Assembly (NCBI GenBank): GCA_963693025.1
Contig: OY843749.1
Location: 1,302,001 to 1,366,000, forward strand
Reading direction: 5' to 3'
DNA from: JAHRAW01 sp963693025
GTDB lineage: Bacteria; Pseudomonadota; Gammaproteobacteria; Arenicellales; Poriferihabitantaceae
Length of the DNA: 64,000 nt
Each line of letters starts with the position of its first letter. The first letter of the stretch is position 1. The position numbers were made by a program, and so were the translations under genes. Below are positions 1 through 8,832 of the stretch, piece by piece. The notes beneath the pieces were generated by a model. It had not been told where the DNA came from and searched no databases. It worked only from the letters and a program-made list of their open reading frames with translations.

Positions 1-501
1 GGCGTGCGCGTCGGCTGGGCGACCGGACCGCGACCGGTCATCGCCAAGATGTCATCGCTGATCGCGCACATGGGCGCGTGGGCGCCCAAGCCCGAGCAAA
101 TCGCCACCGGTGTTTTTTTGGCGGACGAGCGCGCGGTGGACGCGCATTTGATTGCCTTTCGCAAGCGGCTGGCGGCGCGCCTCGACGGCTTCCACGCGGG
201 CTTCATGGCGTTGAAACAAAAGGGGCACGCGGTCGATGCAATCGCGCCGCGCGCCGCCATTTATCTCAGCGTCAAAATCGACATCATGGGACGGCAAGCG
301 CAGGGCACAGGCGCGCTGGACAGCGACGGCGCGGTGCAGGACTACATCTTGAACGAAGCGAAAATTGGCATCCTGCCCTTCTCATGGTTCGGCGCGAAAA
401 ACCACGCCAACTGGTTCCGCCTGTCGGTCGGCACCTGCCGGCGCGAAGAGATTCCGGCCATCATGGCGAGTTTGGAAGCCGCGCTCGACAAGTTGTCTTA
501 G
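1..501 (+). CDS. PLP-dependent aminotransferase, class I/II (C-terminal part)
   Basis: The reading frame is open from the first base of the window, so the N-terminal half, including the PLP-binding lysine, lies outside. The visible 166 residues look like the small C-terminal domain of a fold-type I aminotransferase: an RVGWATGP stretch just after the usual lysine region, then a helical segment and a C-terminal piece with NWFRLSVGT containing the arginine that normally binds the substrate carboxylate. The substrate cannot be told. It ends at TAG 499-501, 70 bp before the acyl-ligase gene on the same strand, so the two may be co-transcribed. The family call is good; the specific function is open. 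Confidence 0.8.
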   Translation, partial: GVRVGWATGPRPVIAKMSSLIAHMGAWAPKPEQIATGVFLADERAVDAHLIAFRKRLAARLDGFHAGFMALKQKGHAVDAIAPRAAIYLSVKIDIMGRQAQGTGALDSDGAVQDYILNEAKIGILPFSWFGAKNHANWFRLSVGTCRREEIPAIMASLEAALDKLS

Positions 502-571
502 CGACGGCGGTCGCCCGGCATCTGGTTACTGCAACGCGGCAACGCGTTTTGCGCCACCGACCACCGCCAAC

Positions 572-2140
572 ATGAAGCCGACGCTTTCGGGATTGCTCGC
601 GCATCACGCCGGACACCGCCCGCAACAGGTTGCGCTAGTGTTCGCCGGGCGCGAAGTCACCTTTGCGGAGTTGGCGGCGGAGGTCAACCGTCTGGCAAAC
701 GCGTGGCTGGATTGCGGCTTGGTTAAGGGCGACAAGGTGGCGACGCTGTTGCCCAACGGCTTCGAGTTGATGGCGGCGTATTGGGCGGCGACGGTCAGCG
801 GTATTGTGATTGTGCCGTGCAGTATGTTGTTGCAGGCAAGCGGGCTGAGCACGCTGCTGCGCGATTCCGACAGCGCATTGGTGATTGCGCATCATAGTCA
901 AGCGCGCACGCTGGACTCGCTTTGCGACGGCGGCGGTCTTGGCAACATCGAGCGTAGCCGGGTGGTGTTGACGAACACGGACGAAGACGGGAATGGCGAT
1001 GACTTGCCCGCCGGGTTTCAGTCTTACGCAAAGTTCACCGCCAACGCCTCCACCACCGCCCCCGCCGCGTGCATCGAAATCAACGGCGACGACGCCTACA
1101 ACATCATGTATTCCAGCGGCACCACCGGCGCGCCGAAGGGCATCGTGCATAGCCACGCCATTCGCGTGATGTATTGCACGCTGTTCGCCAACGCCTGGCG
1201 CATGACGCCGGAAAGCGTGGTGTTGCACGCCGGCGCGCTCGTCTTCAACGGCGCGATGCTCACCTTGATGCCGTGGATGTATCTCGGCGGCAAATACATT
1301 CTGCACGAGCGTTTCGACGCCGAGCGTTTCATCGCGGAAATCGCGGCGCGGCGCGTCACGCACATCATGCTGGTGCCGGCGCAGGTCATCGCCCTCATCA
1401 ACAGCCCGGCGTTTGAGCCCGCCAAACTGGCGTCGCTGGAGATGGTCTGCAGCCTCGGCGCGCCGCTTCATCTGGCTTACAAACAGCAACTTGTCGCGCG
1501 GCTGCCGGGGCGCTTTTACGAGTTATACGGCGTCACCGAGGGGTTCATGACCATCCTCGACAAAAACGATGCGGCGCGCAAGATGGACTCGGTCGGCAAC
1601 GCCGCCGCCTTCACCGAGGTCTGCATTCTGAGCGATGACGATGCGCCGTGCGCGCCCGGTGTGATCGGCGAAATTTGCGGGCGCGGTCCGCTGCTGATGC
1701 CGGGTTATTACAACCAACCGGCATTGACCGCCGAGGCGCTTCGCGGCGGCTGGCTGCATTCGGGGGACCTCGGCTATATGGACGACGACGGCTTCGTCTA
1801 TTTGGTCGAGCGCAAGAAAGACATGATTATCAGCGGCGGCGCCAACGTCTATCCGAAGGACATCGAAGAGGTGGTGATTCGCCATCCGCAGGTGAACGAG
1901 GTGGCGGTATTCGGCGTGCCCGATTCCAAATGGGGCGAAGCGCCCGTGGCGGCGGTGACCGGCGCCGACGGTTTGGTTGCCGATGACTTGGTGGAATGGG
2001 TGAACCGGCGGGTGGACGCGAAGTTTCAACGCCTCGCCAACGCCTGGGTGCTGGAACAATTTCCGCGCAACGCCGCCGGGAAAATTCTCAAGCGAGAGTT
2101 GCGTGAGCGGTACGACGCCGGCGAGGGTTGCGGTGAATGA
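572..2140 (+). CDS. AMP-dependent acyl-CoA synthetase/ligase
   Basis: A 522-residue member of the ANL superfamily, which activates a carboxylic acid with ATP and transfers the acyl group to CoA. The phosphate-binding loop YSSGTTGAPKG lies near residue 180, the YGVTEG motif near 320, the HSGDLGY hinge region near 396 with RKKDMIISGG just after it, and the C-terminal catalytic lysine in AAGKILKREL near 505. The frame is open further upstream, but the ATG at 572 gives the normal N-terminus beginning 10-15 residues before the first conserved helix; the extension would overlap the preceding gene. No clear ribosome binding site is seen. The length fits the family. The acid substrate cannot be inferred. 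Confidence 0.88.
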   Translation: MKPTLSGLLAHHAGHRPQQVALVFAGREVTFAELAAEVNRLANAWLDCGLVKGDKVATLLPNGFELMAAYWAATVSGIVIVPCSMLLQASGLSTLLRDSDSALVIAHHSQARTLDSLCDGGGLGNIERSRVVLTNTDEDGNGDDLPAGFQSYAKFTANASTTAPAACIEINGDDAYNIMYSSGTTGAPKGIVHSHAIRVMYCTLFANAWRMTPESVVLHAGALVFNGAMLTLMPWMYLGGKYILHERFDAERFIAEIAARRVTHIMLVPAQVIALINSPAFEPAKLASLEMVCSLGAPLHLAYKQQLVARLPGRFYELYGVTEGFMTILDKNDAARKMDSVGNAAAFTEVCILSDDDAPCAPGVIGEICGRGPLLMPGYYNQPALTAEALRGGWLHSGDLGYMDDDGFVYLVERKKDMIISGGANVYPKDIEEVVIRHPQVNEVAVFGVPDSKWGEAPVAAVTGADGLVADDLVEWVNRRVDAKFQRLANAWVLEQFPRNAAGKILKRELRERYDAGEGCGE

Positions 2141-2167
2141 CCGCAAACCACGACCGCAACCGCAACA

Positions 2168-2575
2168 TCACCCCACAAAAATCAAGATAGCGAGCAACAC
2201 GATTTGGATGGTGTTGGCGAGCACGCTTTGCTTGTGGAGTTTGTCGAATTTCGCTTTGTTCTGCGGCGAATCATTGGCGAGCCACGTCTCTCTGGCGCGT
2301 ATGATTTTCGGGACGAGCCATTGCCGGGAATAGACATAGCCGCACAGCACGATGCCGATGAGCAGGAACGCCGGCGAGCGGTTGTAGAGGGCGACCAGCG
2401 TGCCGGCGAGCGACAGCGCGATGCCCCACAGGTAGAAGCGCGGGAAGAGGTCGCTCAGATAGCGACCGGCGTTTTCGGCGTCCAGCAGTTTGTGCACGGA
2501 CGGCGCGACCAGCACGGCGAAAAATATCATCGAGCCGAGCAGTAACGCCGAGATGAGCGACAGCGGGCTAATCAT
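2168..2575 (-). CDS. DUF4149-type small membrane protein
   Basis: A 135-residue integral membrane protein with about four hydrophobic segments (roughly residues 5-25, 49-66, 70-86 and 115-134) and a polar stretch near 85-112. The layout and the APSVHKLLD motif after the first helix resemble the DUF4149/TMEM205-like family, whose function is not known. The ATG at 2575 is preferred to the GTG at 2584 because the first helix starts directly after it. It is convergent with the acyl ligase, with only 27 bp between stops. Confidence 0.65.
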   Translation of the reverse strand: MISPLSLISALLLGSMIFFAVLVAPSVHKLLDAENAGRYLSDLFPRFYLWGIALSLAGTLVALYNRSPAFLLIGIVLCGYVYSRQWLVPKIIRARETWLANDSPQNKAKFDKLHKQSVLANTIQIVLLAILIFVG

Positions 2576-2676
2576 GCCAGTCACGCTGCATCGGTTGGCG
2601 TGGCGGGCATGGTCGCCGATGGCAAGCGGGCGGTGTGCGCCGATGGCAAGCGGCGGTCGTCGGAACCCACATCGGG

Positions 2677-3036
2677 CTAGACCCTGAAGCCGTATTCCAG
2701 CACAAAAAACTGCGGCTTCAACGCGGCCAGCGGCGCGCGCAGTTTCGCCAACTCGCTTTCGCGCCCGTGCACTTCAAGCCGGGTAATTTTCGAGATTTTC
2801 AGCGCGCGTTTGAGCAGCGCATCGACGTTGTCCAGATGCGCCAGCAAACCCGCCGCATCCCGGTAGCCTTCCCGGCAATGCGCCTGATTGCCGTCGAAAC
2901 TAAACCCATAGTAGAGGCAGCCGGGCTCGGTGGCGGTCTGCGCGACAAACTCATCGCACAGCGCTTTGAAGTCGTCGAGGTTTTCTTCGGGCACGCTAAA
3001 ATAAGGCACAATCGTGCAGCAGTCGTCGTTGGTCAT
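2677..3036 (-). CDS. Antibiotic biosynthesis monooxygenase (ABM) domain protein
   Basis: A 119-residue protein of the dimeric alpha-beta ABM/YgiN-like fold: a first strand (TIVPYFSVP), a helix with CDEFVAQTATEPGCLYYGFS, and a central segment NQAHCREGYRDAAGLLAHLDNV typical of these small ferredoxin-like barrels. Members include quinol monooxygenases and haem-degrading enzymes, but many have no known substrate and none is suggested here. The ATG at 3036 is chosen over an upstream one because GGAG lies 6 bp before it. Confidence 0.7.
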   Translation of the reverse strand: MTNDDCCTIVPYFSVPEENLDDFKALCDEFVAQTATEPGCLYYGFSFDGNQAHCREGYRDAAGLLAHLDNVDALLKRALKISKITRLEVHGRESELAKLRAPLAALKPQFFVLEYGFRV

Positions 3037-3125
3037 TTTGAACTCCGGTGGTGTGTAACGCGCGTAGTATAGCCGATTAGCGGCGCACACTAAAACAACA
3101 AGAAAAACAACCGGTTGGCGCCGAA

Positions 3126-3830
3126 CTAAGCGGCGGCGCGGCGGGCGAACAGCCGGTCGAGAAAGGCGACAAACCAGTCGTGCTGGCTTGCGTCGTGGCG
3201 GGCAACCAGCGCGTTTTGTTGCTCGCGCGTCTGCGCGCCGGGCGCGTCAAAAAACGCCCAGTCGGACTGTTGCCAGCGCATAAAAATGTCCGCGGTCACC
3301 TCGGGATGAAACTGCATCGCATAGGTCGTTTGCCCGCAACGAAACGCCTGATTGACGCAGCCCTCGCCGGTCGCCAACGGCGTGGCGCCATCGGGCAAAT
3401 CGAATTGATAAAAGTGGGCTTGGGTGACATACAACGGTTGCGGCATCCAGCGTTTGCCCTGCGCGGTCGGGGTGATGCGATAATAACCGAATTCACATCG
3501 TCCATCGGCCATCGGCGCGACCGTTGCGCCGAGCGCATGCGCAATCAGTTGCGCGCCGAGGCAGATGCCGACCAGCGGAATCCGGCGCGCGTGGCAGGCG
3601 TGAATCCAGGCGATTTCATCATGCAAAAACGGGTATTGCGCCATCTGGTCAACATTCTGCACGCCGCCGAACAACACGGCGCCGGCGAGGTCGTCACTGG
3701 GCGCGCCCAGCGTGTCGCCGTTCACCGGCAAGCGCAAGTCGAGTTCATACCCAAGTTTCGCAAGGTGCGTGGTGACGCGGTCATCCGGCGGGTTGTCGTG
3801 GTGGTCGATGAGGACGATGCGGTTCTTCAT
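3126..3830 (-). CDS. Class I glutamine amidotransferase (GMP synthase-like, stand-alone)
   Basis: A 234-residue stand-alone class I glutaminase domain. The nucleophile is Cys90 in VGICLGAQL, and the other triad residues are His175 and Glu177 in FHPEV. Stand-alone proteins of this type usually release ammonia from glutamine or gamma-glutamyl compounds, and some act in polyamine or glutathione-related catabolism. No synthetase partner lies beside it. It is divergent from thpR, with about 30 bp between the starts. Confidence 0.8.
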   Translation of the reverse strand: MKNRIVLIDHHDNPPDDRVTTHLAKLGYELDLRLPVNGDTLGAPSDDLAGAVLFGGVQNVDQMAQYPFLHDEIAWIHACHARRIPLVGICLGAQLIAHALGATVAPMADGRCEFGYYRITPTAQGKRWMPQPLYVTQAHFYQFDLPDGATPLATGEGCVNQAFRCGQTTYAMQFHPEVTADIFMRWQQSDWAFFDAPGAQTREQQNALVARHDASQHDWFVAFLDRLFARRAAA

Positions 3831-3862
3831 TGGGTTATGCTAGCACAACCCCGACCATAGCC

Positions 3863-4375
3863 ATGCGCGCCTTCTTCGCCCTCGACATTGCCCCGGACAT
3901 TCAGTGCGCCATCGAAAGGTGGCGCGACCGCACGATGTTGCCCGCCGGACGCGCGGTGCCGGCGGCGAACTTTCACATCACGCTCAACTTCCTCGGCAAC
4001 ATCGCGCCGGCGCAACTGGACCGCCTGTGCGTCGAAGCCGGTCAAATCCACGCGCCCGAATTGGAATTGCGCGTGGACACGCCGGGCTATTTCCCCCGCC
4101 CCGGCATCTTCTGGATCGGCCCCCGCGAAACACCCTCCGACTTGACCGCCCTGGTCGCGCACCTGCGAAGGGCAAGCAAAAAAGCCGGCATCAAAACCCC
4201 GCGCAAACCTTTCGAGCCGCACATCACCCTATTCCGAAACTGCCAAACCCGCCCACCCCTCCCCACCCAACCCCCCGACTTCACCCTGCCCTGCAACAAC
4301 TTCACCCTCTTCCAATCCCTCACCAACCACAAGGGCGTGCGCTATCAAGCGGTGCATCGGTGGGTGGGGAGGTAG
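3863..4375 (+). CDS. thpR: RNA 2',3'-cyclic phosphodiesterase (2H family)
   Basis: A 170-residue protein of the LigT/ThpR 2H phosphoesterase family, which opens 2',3'-cyclic phosphates on RNA ends. Both catalytic motifs are present: HITL at residues 38-41 and HITL at 120-123, with the expected spacing. An in-frame ATG at 3830 would add 11 residues and overlap the divergent amidotransferase start, so the ATG at 3863 (MRAFFALDI, the usual family N-terminus) is preferred. The downstream neighbour is the broken DUF488 gene. Confidence 0.85.
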   Translation: MRAFFALDIAPDIQCAIERWRDRTMLPAGRAVPAANFHITLNFLGNIAPAQLDRLCVEAGQIHAPELELRVDTPGYFPRPGIFWIGPRETPSDLTALVAHLRRASKKAGIKTPRKPFEPHITLFRNCQTRPPLPTQPPDFTLPCNNFTLFQSLTNHKGVRYQAVHRWVGR

Positions 4376-4389
4376 GCGTGCGGGGACGC

Positions 4390-4605
4390 ATGCGTAACGC
4401 GTTATTCACCATCGGCCATTCCACGCATACCGTGGCGTATTTTATGGAGTTGTTGCAGCAGCACGCCGTCGATGTCGTGTGCGATGTTCGCTCGCAACCG
4501 TATAGCGAATACAACCCGCAGTTTAATCGGGACGCGCTCAAAGCGGCGTTGCGGGAAAGCGCAATCACCTATATTTTCTATCGTTCGAGAATGACGGGTA
4601 TATAA
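4390..4605 (+). pseudogene. DUF488 protein, truncated by repeat insertion
   Basis: The first ~60 residues (FTIGHSTHTVAYFMELLQQH, then VVCDVRSQPYSEYNPQFN) are a clear DUF488 N-terminus, a family normally of about 120-180 residues. After SAITYIF the frame enters the right end of an A-type repeat (from about 4572), adds a few repeat-encoded residues and stops at 4603-4605. The second half is not found within the window. The gene is therefore most likely inactive. It starts 15 bp after thpR and was probably in the same operon. Confidence 0.75.
4572..4596 (+). repeat. A-repeat right-end fragment inside the DUF488 gene
   Basis: A short piece identical in layout to the right terminus of the A family (TTCTATCGTTCGAGAATGACG). 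It is the point at which the DUF488 reading frame is lost. Confidence 0.75.
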
Positions 4606-4607
4606 CT

Positions 4608-4809
4608 CGTCATTCTCGAGCGTTAGTGTCCGTTGCCGCCGTGCTTTTTCTTTTAAGCGGCGGCTTACGGACACTTACGACCTCGGGAATCTCCCTAAGA
4701 CTGGCACGGGCTTTGTTGGAATTCACGGTAACCTTAGGGAGATTCCCGAAGGCGATGAAAAATATGGTCGCCTGTCGGCTCCCTATTTTTCTATCGTTCG
4801 AGAATGACG
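4608..4809 (+). repeat. A-type palindromic element, copy A1
   Basis: A 202-bp element starting CGTCATTCTCGAGCGTTAG and ending ATCGTTCGAGAATGACG, so the outer 12 bases form an inverted repeat. Inside are two strong hairpins: AGTGTCCGT...ACGGACACT with GC-rich inner arms, and CGGGAATCTCCCTAAG...CTTAGGGAGATTCCCG-like arms. A separate right-end fragment follows at 4816-4851. It shares the first part of the multi-element cluster between thpR/DUF488 and the ATP-grasp gene. Confidence 0.85.
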
Positions 4810-4860
4810 AGTTGTGGGCGCTCCTTATTTTTCTACCGTTCGGGAATGACGACTACAACT

Positions 4861-5061
4861 CGTCATTCTCGAGCGTTAGTGTCCGTTGCCGCCGCGCTTT
4901 TTCTTTTTAAGCGGTGGCTTACGGACACTTGCGTCCTCGGGAATCTCCCTAAGACTGGCACAGGCTTCGGTAAAGTCCACGCTAACCTTAGGGAGATTCC
5001 CGAAGGCGATGAAAAATATGGTCGCTGGCGCTCCCTATTTTTCTATCGTTCGAGAATGACG
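4861..5061 (+). repeat. A-type palindromic element, copy A2
   Basis: A 201-bp near-copy of A1 in the same orientation, with the same terminal and internal inverted repeats. It is followed by an extra right-end fragment (5067-5082 continuing at 5297-5323) that is split by element B1. Confidence 0.85.
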
Positions 5062-5082
5062 GAGTTGGGGCTCCCTATTTTT

Positions 5083-5296
5083 GGGAATTACATACATAAA
5101 TCCGCAAGCCGCATATTTACTCGGCGGCACGAACAAGTCGATATTTACGCTTTGCCTGTTCTGGCGTTGTGTTCGCTACCCTCTTTTCATATCAAAAATC
5201 CCCCACGATTGGCTTTATTGCTGTATTCGCGGATTTTGCGGCAAACAAGAATGAAATGTCAAATGTTTTTTCTGCGGATTTATGTATGTAATTCCC
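5083..5296. mobile_element. Small inverted-repeat element B, copy B1
   Basis: A 214-bp element with 24-bp terminal inverted repeats, starting GGGAATTACATACATAAATC and ending with its complement. It splits an A-family right end so that CTATTTTT is present on both sides, an apparent 8-bp target duplication. It has no plausible coding frame, so it looks like a non-autonomous (MITE-like) element. A second copy at 46422-46636 differs only by one T in a T run. Confidence 0.8.
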
Positions 5297-5323
5297 CTAT
5301 TTTTCTATCATTCGAGAATGACG

Positions 5324-5400
5324 AGGTTGGGGTTTTTTATTTGTATCATCCACACACAACTCCCTCAAACCACACAAAATAAAACCCCAGTTGGTTCCAA
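5324..5400. other. Intergenic, no gene seen
   Basis: An AT-rich stretch between the repeat cluster and the ATP-grasp gene. GGGGTTTTTTATTT and AATAAAACCCC form a weak imperfect inverted repeat. No ribosome binding site is obvious before the ATG at 5401. Confidence 0.4.
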
Positions 5401-6657
5401 ATGCCTAACCCCAACAACCCCCGCCTACTCCTAATCGCCGAGCCCGGCAGTTATCGCATTGCCGCTTTTCTCGGCGCGGCGCGGCGGTTGGGGATGGGGG
5501 TTTTGATTGCTTCGCGGGGGCGGGATTCTTTGGTTAGTGAAGTGTATGACGGGTTGCATATCGACTTGGCGGACCACGCGTCGGCGCTTGCGGCGATTCT
5601 GGCGCAGGCGGGGGTTACGCCGTTTGATGGCGTTCTTGGCATTGACGACGGCACCGTCGAGTTGGCGGCGATGGCGGCGCGGGAGATGGGGTTGCCGCAT
5701 AACCCGCCTGAAGCGGCGCGTTTTACGCGGCGCAAGGATTTGGCGAGGGCGCGTTTGGCGCGCGCGAGTTGTCCGGTGCCGGCGCATCGTTTGCTCGACC
5801 TCGCTCAGCCGTTGCGCGCGCAAATCGCGGACATTGCGTTTCCCTGCGTGGTCAAGCCGTTGGCGTTGTCCGCCAGCCGCGGCGTGATTCGCGCGGACGA
5901 CCCCGCTCAGTTGGCGGCGGCGTGCGCGCGAATCGCGCCGATGCTGGCGGAGGCGGAATCGGCGTTTGAAAAGCGCCACTTGCTGGCGGAGGCGTATATC
6001 GGCGGGGTCGAGGTCGCGTTTGAGGGCTATCTATACCGCGGCGAATTGACCACGCTGGCGATTTTCGACAAACCGGACCCGCTGACCGGACCCTATTTCG
6101 CGGAAACCATCTATGTCGCCCCGTCCCGCCTGCCGGGTGGTTTGCAATCCGTCGTCCGCCAACGCGTCGCCGAGGCCTGTGCGGCCTATGGCTTGACCGA
6201 GGGACCGGTGCACGCGGAACTGCGCATCGACGACGGCGAGGCGTGGATTCTCGAAGTGGCGGCGCGCACGATTGGCGGCGACTGCGCGCGTTGTCTGGAC
6301 GACGGCGAGGCGTTCAATCTGGAAGCGTTGGTGATTTCGCTCGCGGTCGGTCGACCCGACCCGCCGCAGCCGCCCGCCACGGCGCGCGGAGTGATGATGA
6401 TTCCGGTGCGCGAGCGAGGCATTTTGCGGCGCGTGGAGGGCGTGTCCGAGGCGCTGCGGGTGGCGCACATCGACGACATCGAAATCATCACCCGCCGCGG
6501 CAACGAGATGATTCCGCTGCCGGAAGGCAATCAATATCCGGGCTATATTTTCGCGCGCGCCGACACGCCGGGCGAGGTGGTAACCGCGCTCCGCCAAGCC
6601 TGCGCCAAACTGAATTTCGTGGTCGCGCCGGTGCTCAACACCACGCTCGCCACTTAG
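5401..6657 (+). CDS. ATP-grasp domain ligase (L-amino acid ligase-like)
   Basis: A 418-residue ATP-grasp protein. The N-terminal pre-ATP-grasp part (LLLIAEPGSYRIAAFLGAAR) is followed by a central ATP-grasp domain with FPCVVKPLALSASRGV near residue 150 and the metal-binding EVAARTIGGD near 283-292, then a C-terminal domain like that of dipeptide/L-amino acid ligases. Such enzymes form acyl-phosphates and join them to amines; the partners cannot be told here. It stands alone between a repeat cluster and convergent yggX. Confidence 0.8.
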   Translation: MPNPNNPRLLLIAEPGSYRIAAFLGAARRLGMGVLIASRGRDSLVSEVYDGLHIDLADHASALAAILAQAGVTPFDGVLGIDDGTVELAAMAAREMGLPHNPPEAARFTRRKDLARARLARASCPVPAHRLLDLAQPLRAQIADIAFPCVVKPLALSASRGVIRADDPAQLAAACARIAPMLAEAESAFEKRHLLAEAYIGGVEVAFEGYLYRGELTTLAIFDKPDPLTGPYFAETIYVAPSRLPGGLQSVVRQRVAEACAAYGLTEGPVHAELRIDDGEAWILEVAARTIGGDCARCLDDGEAFNLEALVISLAVGRPDPPQPPATARGVMMIPVRERGILRRVEGVSEALRVAHIDDIEIITRRGNEMIPLPEGNQYPGYIFARADTPGEVVTALRQACAKLNFVVAPVLNTTLAT

Positions 6658-6667
6658 CAAAGCCGCG

Positions 6668-6958
6668 TTACTTTTTCGCGGCGCCGGCGGCGTGGAAGCC
6701 TGCTGGTAGGTGGCCATAGTCCCCTTCGCCGAAGAAAAATCCGTTCATGTGTTTCTCAATCAATTCCAGCGTCTGCGGGTCGGCGGTGTTGAGGCCGTTT
6801 TCGTTGATGATGGTGGTCAGCCGCTCCAGCCATTGCGTCCAGCCTTGCTTCGACACATTCGCCAGCACCCGCCGCCCCAACTCCCCCGGATAGGGCGGCG
6901 CATCGAGCGCCTCGGCCTCCTGCTCCAGGACGACACAGTGCACGGTTTTGTTCGACAT
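6668..6958 (-). CDS. yggX: Fe(2+)-trafficking / oxidative damage protection protein
   Basis: A 96-residue protein matching YggX throughout: the N-terminal cysteine (Cys8) followed by LEQEAEALDAPPYPGELG, then the WTQWLERLTTIINENGLN segment and a short C-terminal helix. The family protects Fe-S clusters from oxidants and is thought to handle labile iron in the cytoplasm. It is convergent with the ATP-grasp gene, with 10 bp between stops. Confidence 0.9.
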   Translation of the reverse strand: MSNKTVHCVVLEQEAEALDAPPYPGELGRRVLANVSKQGWTQWLERLTTIINENGLNTADPQTLELIEKHMNGFFFGEGDYGHLPAGFHAAGAAKK

Positions 6959-7167
6959 GGCTAATCAGTGAGCATAATGCGGTTTGCTTGTCAGCCGCGA
7001 TTATAGCGAAATTTTCGTCTCATGCGCCACCGCCAACTTGAACGGCGCGCGGATTTGTGGTCGAATTCGTGCCGCCCGAATTCCGTAAAACCCAACCATC
7101 CGCATAACAAAACCCCCGCCGTCACGGACGAACAGTCACCCACCCCCAACCAACGACAGGTAGAACC

Positions 7168-8052
7168 ATGGCAACGATTATCGACGGCAAGGCGTTTGCC
7201 GCCGGGCTTCGAGAGCGCATCAGTCACGCGGTCGCCGGGCTGGCGGCGGCGCACGGCGTCAAGCCGGGGTTGGCGGTGGTGTTGGTGGGCGACGACCCGG
7301 CGAGCGGGGTTTATGTCCGCAGCAAGGGCAAGCAGACGGTGGCCGCCGGGATGAACTCTTTTGAACACGCGCTGGCGGCGGACACCGCCGAGGCCGACTT
7401 GCTGGCGTTGGTGGAGCGGCTCAACGCCGACCCGGCGGTGCACGGCATACTGGTGCAACTGCCGCTGCCCAAGCAAATCGATGAAGCAAAGGTCATCAAC
7501 GCCATTAGCGTGGACAAGGATGTGGACGGCTTCCACATTGAGAACGTCGGCAAACTGTCGATCGGGGAGGACTCGCTGACGCCGTGCACGCCCGCCGGCT
7601 GCCTGATGTTGTTGCGGCATCAACTCGGCGGGCTGGAAGGCAAGAACGCGGTGGTGGTCGGGCGCTCCAACATCGTCGGCAAGCCGGTGGCGATGCTGTT
7701 GCTGCGGGAGAACTGCACGGTCACCGTCACCCATTCCCGAACGCGCGACCTGCCGGCGGTCTGCCGTGAGGCCGACATTCTGGTGGCGGCGGTGGGCGTG
7801 GCGGAGATGGTCAAGGGCGACTGGATCAAGCCGGGCGCCACCGTCATCGATGTCGGCATCAACCGCGTGGATGCCGGGGACGGTCAAACCCGCCTGGTGG
7901 GCGATGTGGATTTTGACGCCGCCATGCAAGTGGCGGGGGCGGTCACGCCGGTGCCGGGGGGCGTGGGACCGATGACCATCGCGTGCCTGTTGAAAAATAC
8001 GCTGACGGCGGCCTGCCGCCAACACTCCATCGAGATTCCGCCGGACTTGTGA
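7168..8052 (+). CDS. folD: Bifunctional methylenetetrahydrofolate dehydrogenase/cyclohydrolase
   Basis: A 294-residue FolD of normal length. The active-site block has Tyr49, Lys53 and Lys55 (YVRSKGK), with PCTPAGC near residue 138 and the NADP-binding VVGRSNIVGKPVA near 166, followed by the family signature TPVPGGVGPMT. It interconverts methylene-, methenyl- and formyl-tetrahydrofolate in the cytoplasm. The gene stands alone, is convergent with the cytochrome c4 gene, and has an AGG-rich stretch (GACAGGTAGAACC) before the ATG. Confidence 0.95.
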   Translation: MATIIDGKAFAAGLRERISHAVAGLAAAHGVKPGLAVVLVGDDPASGVYVRSKGKQTVAAGMNSFEHALAADTAEADLLALVERLNADPAVHGILVQLPLPKQIDEAKVINAISVDKDVDGFHIENVGKLSIGEDSLTPCTPAGCLMLLRHQLGGLEGKNAVVVGRSNIVGKPVAMLLLRENCTVTVTHSRTRDLPAVCREADILVAAVGVAEMVKGDWIKPGATVIDVGINRVDAGDGQTRLVGDVDFDAAMQVAGAVTPVPGGVGPMTIACLLKNTLTAACRQHSIEIPPDL

Positions 8053-8074
8053 GGCGCGCCCCGGCGCCCCGGCG

Positions 8075-8701
8075 TCAATACAACGCCGAAATATACAGCG
8101 CGAGTTCCCGAATCTGCTGCGCCGACAACGGAAAGGCGATGGGATTCATCACCGGGTCGACGCGCGCGCCCGACTTGAACGCCAGAAGTTGCGCTTCAAT
8201 ATAGGCGGCGGGCTGGCCCGAGATGCGCGGGAAAGCCGGCGGGATGCCGTGACCGGAGGGTCCGTGGCAACCCATGCAGGCGGCGATGGCATAGGGTTTG
8301 AAACCGCCGCGGTAGATTTTGCCGCCGGCGAGCGCGGCTTCCTCCTGCGCCGGGGTGATGGCGCCTTTCTTGCCCGCGAGGCTGCTGTAATAGGCGTCCA
8401 GGTTGGCCATGTCCGCTTCCGTAAGGGGCGCGATCATCCCCGCCATGACCGCGCTTTCCCGCTCGCCGGATTTGAACTTGGCGAGTTGCGCGGCGATATA
8501 ACCGGGCACCTGGCCCGCGAGGTTGGGGAACTGCTCGGTGGGGCTGTTGCCGTCCGCGCCGTGGCACGCCACGCAGGTCGCCGACGCCGCCCGCCCGGCT
8601 TCCACATCGCCCTCGGCGGTGGTGGCGAGGGTGGATGCCGACATCGCCCACCCAAAAAACAAGACGGCGACGGTCGCCGGCGAAATCAAAAAACGAGTCA
8701 T
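8075..8701 (-). CDS. Cytochrome c4-like dihaem cytochrome c
   Basis: A 208-residue exported dihaem cytochrome. A signal peptide (about residues 1-28, cleavage near STLATTA) precedes two haem c sites: CVACH at 43-47 and CMGCH at 142-146. Each has a downstream methionine region (AVMAGM; DPVMNPIAFPLS), giving the two-lobed cytochrome c4 layout. Such proteins carry electrons in the periplasm to terminal oxidases. The divergent neighbour is engB, a pairing common in gammaproteobacteria. Confidence 0.88.
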   Translation of the reverse strand: MTRFLISPATVAVLFFGWAMSASTLATTAEGDVEAGRAASATCVACHGADGNSPTEQFPNLAGQVPGYIAAQLAKFKSGERESAVMAGMIAPLTEADMANLDAYYSSLAGKKGAITPAQEEAALAGGKIYRGGFKPYAIAACMGCHGPSGHGIPPAFPRISGQPAAYIEAQLLAFKSGARVDPVMNPIAFPLSAQQIRELALYISALY

Positions 8702-8832
8702 CTCAATTGCCCGGTTTGCCGCCCCGCCACCGGATTTTCATCCGCTGCGCGATGCGGTTGTTCGTGTTATTTCACCCGGAGTCGGGCGGAACGCGTAAAA
8801 TTGAGCGCGAATTATAGCACACCGGTACCAAC

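Noticed and set aside
4804..5382. A 192-codon open frame through copies A2 and B1 (and similar frames in every A copy)
   Set aside because: It crosses several unrelated repeats, and the same peptide pieces (for example LREIPEGDEKYG) recur at every copy only because the DNA repeats. No ribosome binding site or domain.
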